Origin: Agaricus subrufescens
Taxonomy: Eukaryota; Basidiomycota; Agaricomycetes; Agaricales; Agaricaceae
Reading direction: 5' to 3'
Length of the DNA: 64,000 nucleotides
NCBI GenBank assembly: GCA_029945375.1
Contig: CM057063.1
Span: 2,043,894-2,107,893 of the forward strand
This document shows, one piece after another, positions 54,880 to 64,000 of this stretch (positions are counted from its first letter, which is position 1; each line of letters starts with the position of its first letter). The notes beneath the pieces are model-generated. The model had not been told where the DNA came from and searched no databases. It saw only the letters and a program-made list of their open reading frames with translations. Both the position numbers and the translations under genes were made by a program.

Positions 54880-56280
54880 TGAATTTATGCTTGGCACATA
54901 GTTGATGAATCTTGACATATACTTCAAGCTTATTGATAATTCCTTGAAGAATATTGACGTATAGTGAAAGTGTCCTGGTGTATACTTGAGAAATCTTAAT
55001 TCGTACTTCACTAGTTTTTAATTTATACTTGAAGGATCTTGGTTTATGCTTTAACTGTGGTAACCTATACTTGAAGAATCTTAACTTACACTTTAATTTA
55101 TACTTGAGAATCTTAACTTGGACTTCACCAGTCTTTAACTTGTACTTGAAAGATCTTGGCTTACACTTTACCCATGGTAACTTATACTTGAAGAATCTTA
55201 ACTTATATTTTAAACATCCTAACTTTTACTTGAGAAATCTTAACTTGTACTTTAGCAATATTTAGCTTCTACTTGAGGAATCTTGACTTATACTTTACCA
55301 GTCTTTAACTTATACTTGAGGCATCCAAATTTATACTTCACCAGTCTTTCACTTATACTTGAGGAATCTTAACTTATACTTTACTAGTCTTTAACTCATA
55401 CTTGGAGAATCTTAACTTGTACTTTACCAATCTTTAACTTATACTTGAAGAACCTTGACTCATGCTCTACCAGTCTTTAACTTATACTTGAGTAATCTCA
55501 ACTTGTACCTTACTGATTCTTAACTTATACTTGAAAAACCTTGACCTATGCTCTACCAGTGGTAACATCTTAACTTATACTTTAATAGTCATAACTTATA
55601 CTTGAGAAATCTTGACTTATGCTTTACCAGCAGTAACTTATACTTGATGAATTTTCATCTATACTTTACCAATCTTAACTTATGCTTCAATAATCTTGAT
55701 ATAGACTTGAAGGATCTTAATGTATAATTTAAGAGCCTTGAGGTATATCTTCAATTACACATGATAAGTCTTGATTTCTACTTGATAAGTATTTTCAAAT
55801 AAGAGTGAGTGAGATGAAAGTCTAGTCTATACTTTGTACACCTTGGTAACTACTTGGTGGGTTTTGAGTTCATTTTTGTTGAATTTCAGAGTATTTGTAA
55901 ACTTTGGGCTTATACTTAATGAGTTTTAGGGTATATTTGATAAGTGTTGAGCTATGTGTTGTGGACCTTGATAGGCACTTGAATTTGTATTTGTATTTAA
56001 TGAAGTTTCACAACTGCTTGACAGATCACAATTGACACTTGATTTTGAATTGGTAAAAAATTGGTTATATTGTTGAATGAGTTTTGTTGACTATTGATAT
56101 AACTTGAGAATTTATGTAGAAAAAAATTGACAGCTACTTACAATGAAACTTGAAGATGCTTGAAATTTTCATCTCAAGTAGCTCATCAAGATTAGACCCT
56201 GACTTGAGCATACTTGAGAAAGAGTACTACTTGAGGGCTACTTGGAGTTATTTCAAGTAGGTCTCAAGTAGTCTCAAGTG
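54880..56280. repeat. Right subterminal ACTTG-rich repeat array
   Basis: About 900 bp (54900-55780) consists of degenerate units alternating ttaacttatacttgaggaatc and ttaacttatactttaccagtc, about 55-60 bp per pair and some fifteen pairs. The array then grades into looser tacttga-rich sequence up to 56280. An 78-codon frame inside (55029-55265) is just the translated repeat. Relative to the left array the core motif is inverted. Confidence 0.8.
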
Positions 56281-56300
56281 GATTTTTTTTTTGCTGATGC
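56261..56300 (-). repeat. Right terminal inverted repeat of the candidate transposon
   Basis: Inverse partner of 38592-38629: the outer gctgatg end and the inner gtctcaagtagtctcaagtg, separated by a T-run. Confidence 0.55.
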
Positions 56301-58068
56301 TGTTGGCACCAGCTAGCTGGTGCCAATGGGTGGGCAATAGCCCATGGGGGGTGCAGTGTGGGAAACCTTGAAAAGGTTTCAGTGGAGCAAAAATAGGCTG
56401 GAATTCTGTTGATTTTTTGAGCTTAGTTTGAAGTTGTTTGGTGGAGAATTGGCTGAGATATGTGAAAAACAAGGGGGGGAGATTTATTAAGTTGCCACCA
56501 GGAGCCACCAGCTAGCCACCAGGGTAGCCACCAGGAGCCACTGGATTGGTCACCAGCTTGATTATGTAAGCAGCGGAGTTTGATAGCTCAAAAAATGCGG
56601 TGATTTTTTTTTCTTTTTTTTGGTGGTAGTTTCGTGGGGAATTATGTAATATTGGGTGAGTTATTCGCAAAAAACTCACCCAGAGTTGACTCTTTTGGGA
56701 AATTGGGCACAAAAATAGCCACCGGTGATGAGACGGAGTCGGTGTAGATATAAAAAAATATAGATAAAATAATAAAAGGGAGTAACTTGAAATATAATTA
56801 TCGAATTGCAACCAGACTTGTGTTTTACACTGAGTCTCAAATGTGGTTTGTGGGGAGATAAATCAAATTTAAGATGAAATAGGTGATTCGCGAATAGGAA
56901 TATAGAAAACTTTGATGATATGGTGATTGTTGTACTGATGCTTGATAACTTGGTTGTGGTCGGCCCTCGACTCTTGATTAGACTGACTTGAGATCTTTCG
57001 TTTAAAACCTTTGTGACGAGCGGCTAAACTTGCGACGACTGTCCTCAATACAATTGGGTCAGACAACTGTCTAGAAAGGGTAGCAAGTCCTTCCTAGCAA
57101 TGCCTCGACGAACTGGATAAACCCTTGACCTGTCTTCGCACTTCGAGACAGACTGCAAGAGAGAACCAGCTAGCACGGACACTATCTTGATTCTATTAGA
57201 CCAGTGAAGGTCTTCTCACGATCAAACACAAGAACTTCTCTTGGTAAGGTACCTGGTTAACACTTAATACACTGAGACGGAAAAACCACTCTCGATTTAA
57301 TCGCACAGCATTTGGGCAGAAAATTTGGTGTCAAACTTTTTCCCTAGACTGGCCCTATATACCATACAACTCATCCGAGACACATATGTAGAATAAATTA
57401 CAAATTCCTTTTTACTCCATCAGCTGCCACCTTCAAGGAACTATATCCAGCCAATCTCCACTTGTGGGCTCGCACCTACTTCGGCCGAATGATCCACGTT
57501 GGTCAATCCCTGTCTGCGATTGGGCGTCTTGACTCTACTAGCCCTGTGCCCTAGACACTAATTTGAACAACCCTCGGACCTAATATCCCCTTAGTATTCA
57601 CCTTCTAGAGCAACCCTAGATATGCATAATATGCTGGTCGACCCTCGTTCATACTAACTTTCATATGAGGCATGTGTCTCTGCGAGAAGTCCACTTTCCC
57701 AAGGGGCCACTCTTAGGCATCTCCCCTTTTGGTAAGTAGTAAAGTCCTCGATCATATCTCTGGTCGATACACATGCATAGCTTTCCCTAGAGAGATGATT
57801 ATGATCTTGAGACAGCCTAACTCTGCCTCGAACATGGCTATATTTCTCTCTTGGGTACATGTTTCCCCTCGAGAACCATGGAACCCTTGATTCGATCGTA
57901 ATATCCCTTCCTGGTTAGGTGAAGCCTTTCTGAGACCTGTGACATGTAAGAGTCCCGCCAATTGGTACTCTCGGGATCATGAAACACCCAATATATGCCT
58001 TCTTACATGTATTTTCATGCGTAAAACAGCTGGGGCCGTAACACCAGTGGCTTGGTGGCTTGCCACCA
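56301..58068. other. No gene; GCCACC-rich and LTR-like remnants
   Basis: Near 56505-56545 the word gccaccagg recurs four times. 57100-57950 is GC-balanced, lacks coding frames and has a TATA-like tatataccatac (57357). It could be an old LTR, but no partner copy is in the window. Confidence 0.35.
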
Positions 58069-59332
58069 GGGTGGCCACAGGCTCCTACCCAGCCAACTTG
58101 CCAAGTTCGCACATTTGGCAAAATAGGGCCAAACACTGTGTCAAGAGGTGTGCTCCTAGGGAGCAGCTGGCACCAAACGTCAAATGGCCATCACCGTGAT
58201 GGATTCCTGTGCAAGTCAAAGGCTTTAAGATATTATATAATTCACCTTAGCATGATTATCAATATGTGACCATAACACAGCTTGAATAAGGCATTTAAGC
58301 TTATGAAGTGCACCATTGATGTGTTCCGCAATGTGCTTCCTTCGAGGATTGCCTAGGCCTTGTATACACGTAGCCAGGTAGTCAGACAGTTATTGTATCT
58401 CTTTGCCTATACTATGTCTTCCCCAGAAGCTTAATACATCCTACCAAGCCTTCCAAACATTAACTCACAATAATATACTCCTCTTGAAATTTATTTGCCC
58501 CTTACTCATGGAACCAGACTTGGCTAGATCAGAATATATGAGTCTGTTTTTTATGGATATTCTGGATTTTCTTGGATGCTTAATTTATCATCTGCACTCC
58601 AAGGGGACAAACATGTCATGGATCAAGAAATATGTTGTAGATCAAAAACACATTGTAGATCAAAAAACATGTAATAGATCAAAAAAGAACATGCCGGTAT
58701 TTTTCCATCACAAATCCAAACTTTGTGTAGTGTTGACCATGGTTTTCTTTTTGTTGCAAAGTTGAGAAAACGAAGAAATGTACTACTGGGGATATTGCTC
58801 AAAGAATGCAGATATACATATGTACCTGATTTGTGGGAGTTAGTGGGAAGATTATTCCAAGCTAATCCAGTGCTTGTTCATCATCGAAAAAAAAAAATAT
58901 TTGATGGAAGATCCTTCAAGTTGCCTGCATTGGCGTCATAATGCATGCAACTAAATAAAAGTGTAAATAACATCATGCCCAGGATAAAGTACCTTGATAC
59001 TTCAATCTGGTAGTAGGAAGGTTGTTTATTAAATCTATGCTGTACCAGATTTATTATCAGATCAGTTGTCCACAGAAGAGGAAGATGGACACTTTGATGG
59101 GATGGCGCACCTGGTTGAGGGAGCTTACTGGATGGCATGACAGAGTAATTAATTTGTTAATTAGCTCAACCTGTATATTATTAAGCAGGGTTTGTTCTAT
59201 TCTTGGACTCTGTGATGACCGGATGACATTTGATGCCAGCTGTTCACTGTGTGAGCATTCTCTTAAACTTATGTAAGTTTCCCTCTTTTGGTGCAACGCA
59301 CATGAGCATGCTGGGTAGGAGCCTGGGGTGGC
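58069..59332. mobile_element. Small non-autonomous inverted-repeat element
   Basis: At 58069-58105 the plus strand reads gccaccagggtggccacagg then ctcctacccagcc. Its inverse occurs at 59300-59330 (gctgggtaggagcctggg then gtggccac). Internal sub-ends also match (bases 58150-58200 resemble the inverse of 59210-59260, both with agcagctggca/cagctgttca motifs). About 1.26 kb lies between the ends, with no transposase frame. Short repeats of gatcaaaaaacat (58640-58690) lie inside. Boundaries and superfamily are uncertain. Confidence 0.45.
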
Positions 59333-59339
59333 CACTGAC

Positions 59340-59560
59340 CACCAAAAAAATATATTACATAATATCTAGCCACTCTGAGCTTATCTAATCTTGCCACCCA
59401 GCCAATTTGAGCCACTCTGAGCCACCCAGTTATCAGTGGTCGCTGGTGGCTAGGTTTGGGTTAGGTAATCATAGGGTGGTTGCTGGTGGCCAGGTTTGGG
59501 TTAGGTAATCAGACCACAGCCACCCTGTTATTGGTGGTCTGGTGGCTAGCAGGGGACCAG
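59340..59560 (+). repeat. GCCACC/GGTGGC repeats, including a 40-bp direct repeat
   Basis: A 31-base stretch starting cgctggtggctaggtttggg (59441) recurs at 59481 with two changes. Several gccac words lie around it in both orientations. Confidence 0.7.
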
Positions 59561-59695
59561 CATTGGAGAAATCCAAGAATACAACTGTCGTCACCTCCTT
59601 GATGACAGGTGTCCGGAGTCCTTGTAGGGTCCCCACCACTTTTGGTTAAAGCATGTGTGAATATATTACATGAACTTATCCATCAATCAACTTAT

Positions 59696-62600
59696 CTATG
59701 CCCCTCGTTTTTGTCGTTTGGCCATTGCCTCAGTTTCTGCCACTCGCTTCCTATTGTTCTTCACTTGGTTAACAAATTCTGTTCTTGGTAAGTTGTTAGC
59801 ATTCCATTCTTTGGCAAATTTCAATCTTTCTTGTTCAGGAACTCGCATGCCCTTTTCCTCATTCGAAGAAATGAAAATGTCGACGAGGAACTTGGGTGGA
59901 ATTGGTGGAAATTGGGTCACAAACCCATTAGCCCCTGGTGTAGGCTGTGGGTTATGCATCAGGATGAGATGGAAAATGGCGTTATACTTCCAGATGGTAG
60001 GTTGCTCTCCCAATACATTCGGTTGGCACATGAGGCAGTGTATGGGCACATTTGTGCATGGTGAAGCAGTCAATCCCTCTTTTGCGGCTGAATAGTGTAG
60101 TTTGTCATAGTGATAGGAGCAATTTGAAGTTACCTTCATCGTCTTTCCGTCTTTTCTGATTTTCATTATGCAGCCATCTAGCCCACACCATCCGCATGGT
60201 TCAGTACCAATCTGATAATGAAATATGAGATGATTATTTTGCTATTGTTGCTTCCACCTACCATGATACCTTCAGGAAGATCATCGTGAACTTGCCTGAG
60301 GGAATATAAAACGTGCTGTCCCACATGGCAACGCATTTCCTCTAGTTTACACTTTTTTGTGCATAACTTACACTCTATCATAGTTCCTTTCTTGAGTTTT
60401 GAAAACCTGACACCAGTTGGCACATTCTGAACTGTAAATTTCGAATTCCCTATTCCGATAATGGCTACGAGTGAGTGAGATTACCCATAGCATATTGTCA
60501 ACAACTTACCATTGGTGTTTTTATATGGTATCTTATCGGTGCCTTCTACTTGGAGTAGTTGATCAACACTACTGAACATTTCTTCAGAGGTTGAACTTAT
60601 CAACAACCAACTATTATCCAAGCACTCCTGTAGCTGGCTCTCTCCTAGGCTCCAAGTAAGTTGTCTTATTTGTTCTCCTGCGTCAAGTGTGACTGATTCA
60701 ACTATTTCCAGTTTCAGTGGAAACATCAATGTACCCGGAACCTTCAAGATCGTCTGACTGGTACCATATTGAATAAATTCACATGTCCAGTACCATTTGC
60801 TATCGGTTTTGATTTCACAAGATGGGGTTTGGTGGGCAATTTCCATGATTTGACACACCACAGTAAGTTTTCAAGCAGCATCTGTCGTTTCGAGTTCAGT
60901 GGTGCTTACTTCAAATATCTGATCTGTGGCCGAGTGTGGGGATTTGAATCCAATCACCTGTATTACTACAAGGCAGATTGTCCCTTGAGTTTGGACCAAG
61001 GTGGCAGCAATTTCTCCAGTTTTATGAAGGTGCATTCCATTGTTGTCCGCTGCCCCATTTCACTGCTCTAGCATGACACCTTGAGCACAGAGAGTTTGCA
61101 CCATTGATTTTGCTCCACCCACAGTGCTCAACTTGGTTGCCACCAATGACAATTTATGTATATACAAGTTGACCTTCGTATTTGATGAGATGAGATGTCG
61201 TATTGGTTTGAGACTGCCCTGATAGAAGAGGATTTCTTTCAGACTCGTCCAGAGCATGATCAACAAGGACTTCAAAATCCAAAGCCGGATTCAATTCTGA
61301 ACTTTCCATGGTGGGAGGAGTGATAGGATTAGAGTTATTATAATGATCATCCAATTCTGGGTCAACACTGGTTCCGACATATTCACCAAATGGACGAAGG
61401 AAGTCAACTTTTGGCTCTTTGAAACATGTGTACTCATTGACTTCGCTGAGTGGACTCATTCCATAACTCTTCAATAGATCACTGGCACGATCTCTAGCTG
61501 CATTCCATACTTTTGGTAGATCAACTCGTCCCACTTGGATCTGACCCTTCCACGATGCTGGATTGACATGATCAACACCCACGGCATCTACAAGCATGCG
61601 CTTCCTGTGTCCTTGATATAAATCAAGGTGTCACAATACTGATCTTCTCTTCTAGTTGTTGAATATTTACATTTCAATTATGGTCAAGTGTTTGGCATTG
61701 GGAGAACAGGGTTTCCAGTCGATCCAACCCCTCATGAGGGATGAAGTATGGTAAGTTTTCATCAATGATCTGCAGATTGGCGATGGTAATGATTATATTT
61801 TTCACAGTGGCTTGTGAGTCAGCGTAAAGTGGGCCAGGAAAAAACTTGGTGCAATGTTGGTGAAAGAGGGCAGCCAAAAGGTGAGCAAATGTTGCGAGAT
61901 CTTCCACTTGTTCTTCAATATTCATTGTAACTTCAACAAATGGCCTCACAAAAAGATGCATAATCTCCACAATAAAAATAATGACTTGCTGACGTTGTTC
62001 TACACTTGGTTCATCTGTGATATGAACAGATCATAGATTGTAAAGCTGTTGGATCAGCCAAACTGCTTTTGGTACATTTTGTTTATCCACGGGATCCATC
62101 AGCTGATGTGCCGAGCTCTCAGTCATGCCAGGCATTTTTGCAAGTGCACCCATAACATCATGGCGAACAATTTGGCTATTCTTGACTTGAATCCCTTTTT
62201 GGCTTTGAAGAAGAGTTGCAAATCTCTTTATGATATGTTTTGGATCACATGTACCGAGAGTATTGTTTGGACCAGTGAATTTGTTAAGACCTGACAGTCC
62301 AGCAAGTTTTCTGCCGAGTTGGGTGTCAGCAGAAATCTCGTCTGTCATGAAAATTGTGAACTGTGCCATCTGGAAGGTAGAAGCACCATCACTGGCAAAG
62401 GATCATATAGGTCCATGTTTTTTTTCACCATCTGGGTGGTTTTGATAAATTTCTAGGAAGTGTCGTACCCACAGTGCAAGCTGTTGACCAGTTTCATGCT
62501 TGCAGGTAGGTGAAAGAATAAGTGGAACTGCTGAATAGTGTTCAATATTTGCAATTGTGGCAATAGCAACCACAGTAACTTCTTTTCCATGATGGACAGT

Positions 62601-63686
62601 AGGATTCTCGTTGAAAAGAGCACTTTCAATGTCGTTCACAATAGAAACATTTGTGAATTCTGTTTGAACTGTTGAAGAGTGCTCTCAACATAAGCCTGTA
62701 AGTTGGTTACACTTCCGATCCCAGGTAACTCACTCTTCAATTGCAAGATCGTCAATCATTGCTTGGAACCCCCGAATATCCCCAATAAACAGTACTGTCC
62801 TTCCATTCTCGCCCAGCATTGAACTAATATTTGCCCAAATTTCTTCATCACTTGGGTTCCCAATTGATGATATAACTCACTCAACAGTATGATTGCACTT
62901 TAGGGTTTGTTCTGATGGTAACCCATATGAAACACAAAATGCATAAAGCAAATGAGGACCACCAAGTCGGCTAGCAAGATGAGCAAGATCAAAATCTCTA
63001 CTCATCCAAGTGGAGTTATGAGGGGCATACACTGTGCGTGATGATTCAGACAATTGCTGAACAATTGCTAGCAGACTAAAGTGATGTTTGAGCAGTCCTG
63101 CCAACATTTGTTTTAATCCAGCAATATCATGTGTTGATATAAATATGCACATGCGCTGAAAATCATTGATTTTCTTTGTGAGTAAAAAAATCCTTCTTTC
63201 TTTTGCAGCATGAAGTGACTGAAGTGCCTGTAGCCGGACAGAAAGTTTTTGAAGAATGTCGTACAACTGGGATTGAGTGAGAAGAAGCCATGGGGTATGA
63301 GCAGGAGTGTCTATTGCTCGATCCATGAATGCTTTAAATTTGGAGGTGTTCCAGATCCTTGTACATGAAGCACATGCCCCAGTTAATTTCCCTGCCTCCA
63401 GGTAATGTTTGCAAGAAGATGAACATATGCGAAATTGCTGATGTTCTTTGACAATGTACTCAATTTTCCAAGGAAGATTTCGGTGTTTGTGAGCATGATA
63501 GGGGTAGGTGTCCCATACTGATCCGGGTTCCCATTTGATTAGTGCACCATTACACTTTGATTGCCCAGAGACTGTATTTTGTTTGACAAAGGGGTCCTTG
63601 GATTCAAAGTTGGTATGATGATCAAGAAGGTCACTGATATCAAAAACTGACAAAGCATTGTCAGGTGAGGTAGTCAAGCCAGTCAA
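59696..63686 (-). CDS. Large basidiomycete expanded-family protein, transposon-like
   Basis: Minus-strand blocks: 62877-63686 (WNTSKFKAFMDRAIDTPAHT; MCIFISTHDIAGLKQMLAGL; ASRLGGPHLLYAFCVSYGLP). Then about 62740-62880 (FIGDIRGFQAMIDDLAIEE), 62403-62639 (NIEHYSAVPLILSPTCKHET) and 62031-62369 (LNKFTGPNNTLGTCDPKHII; KRFATLLQSQKGIQVKNSQI; DPVDKQNVPKAVWLIQQL). Then 61674-61970 (EQVEDLATFAHLLAALFHQH; LYADSQATVKNIIITIANLQ) and 61154-61597 (VDAVGVDHVNPASWKGQIQV). A zinc-finger-like CKLCTKKCKLEEMRCHVGQH lies near 60340, and the C-terminal block is at 59696-60166. The family is very abundant in Agaricomycetes, and conserved acidic residues (MIDD, CDPKH, LYADSQ) recall a DDE-type nuclease; that is inference. 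No initiating Met was fixed, because an LTR begins 33 bases upstream. Confidence 0.6.
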
Positions 63687-63718
63687 TGATGATGTTAATG
63701 AGTCAATATCATCATTTG

Positions 63719-64000
63719 TATCACAAATCTTGCTTACCTAAGTAACCTTGAAAGATAAATGGGGAAAGAGCAGTGATCTTAGATAAGCAGAGAGATGAGA
63801 TGACAAAGCACAACTGATGTTGTTAAGTCTGGGTCTTAAGGACACCAAGACAAGCTACTTATATACAGTACACATCTGAGAAGGACCTGGGACACTACCA
63901 ATGACCCCAGGGACTCTAGTCATGACTAATTATGTCTCTAAGTTTAGCTACTCTAATAATAACCAACCAATAGGAACAATCCCTTTACTACTCTGAGTTA
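63719..64000 (-). repeat. Inverted partial Gypsy LTR, cut by window end
   Basis: The sequence is the reverse complement of the last 280 or so bases of the Gypsy LTR (from the TTTGTGATA end through the TATA box), with a few substitutions (for example tatatacagtacac for tatatacacat). It is either a solo LTR or the end of a second element in the opposite orientation. The heat-shock array would lie just beyond base 64000. Confidence 0.92.

Larger units (their letters stand above)
38592..56300. mobile_element. Candidate 17.7-kb composite Plavaka-like DNA transposon with TET/JBP gene and host-gene cargo
   Basis: An 11-base sequence catcagcaaaa at 38592-38602 has its exact inverse at 56290-56300. 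Inside each end, after 7-9 bases, lies a similar 20-mer: caacttgacacaacttgaag (38610-38629) against cacttgagactacttgagac (inverse of 56261-56280). Further in, both ends carry long repeat arrays rich in CAAGT (left) and ACTTG (right), that is, in opposite orientation. Between them are a Plavaka-like transposase, a TET/JBP-type oxygenase, several host-gene pieces and an RS-rich protein gene. Subterminal repeats inside short inverted termini are typical of CACTA-related elements. A target-site duplication could not be fixed, so the outer limits are inference. Confidence 0.55.

Noticed and set aside
55029..55265. Leu/Asn/Tyr-rich 78-codon frame
   Set aside because: It is a direct translation of the satellite units in the right repeat array.
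57654..58136. Overlapping short minus-strand frames near 57.7-58.1 kb
   Set aside because: No motif, splice logic or conservation; they lie in repeat-derived sequence.

Overview
The window looks like a repeat-rich stretch of a filamentous basidiomycete (Agaricomycete-type) genome. The evidence is many short GT-AG introns of about 45-60 bases, fungal housekeeping genes (KRE6, COG6, SET2, ALG12), a chromodomain Gypsy element, a Plavaka-type transposase and a fungal TET/JBP-type oxygenase. No rRNA, tRNA or CRISPR array was seen. Most genes are spliced, so exon limits were read by eye from splice sites and family resemblance and are approximate unless stated.

Layout. 1-3303: 3' part of a Ty1/Copia element (integrase, RT, RNase H, 3' LTR). 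4145-18780: a graveyard of host-gene pieces that mostly keep introns but are truncated, internally deleted, frameshifted or stopped: COG6, LAA1/HEATR5, a UPF0658-like Golgi membrane protein, SET2, KRE6/SKN1 (twice), a second COG6 piece joined to a PDR-type ABC transporter, GUT2 and mitochondrial LON. A KOW-domain gene and an 11-residue-repeat gene lie among them. 19336-25916: lineage-specific genes, including a small membrane protein, a DUF6698-like gene and an unrecognised expanded-family gene. 25924-33746: a nearly intact Gypsy/chromovirus with two 569-bp LTRs, an extra ORF upstream of gag, gag, and pol ending in a chromodomain. Each LTR carries a perfect seven-module heat-shock element. 33748-38510: a Gln-rich repeat gene and three copies of a duplicated unknown gene.

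38592-56300 is the most notable region. About 40-bp imperfect inverted termini and oppositely oriented arrays of CAAGT/ACTTG-rich repeats bracket a Plavaka-like transposase and a TET/JBP-type 2-oxoglutarate dioxygenase (both minus strand), then host-gene pieces (DAP1, ADP1, ALG12, SLD5 and an unknown), then a plus-strand gene with a hexapeptide repeat and an RS-rich tail. I propose one 17.7-kb composite DNA transposon that carries a DNA/RNA-modifying oxygenase and captured host genes.

56301-64000: GCCACC-rich repeats, a small inverted-repeat element, a large minus-strand gene of a transposon-like basidiomycete family, and an inverted copy of the same Gypsy LTR running off the window.

Taken together, mobile elements supply almost all intact long reading frames. 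Host genes are largely present as intron-bearing, decayed fragments, which points to DNA-level capture or segmental rearrangement rather than retroposition.
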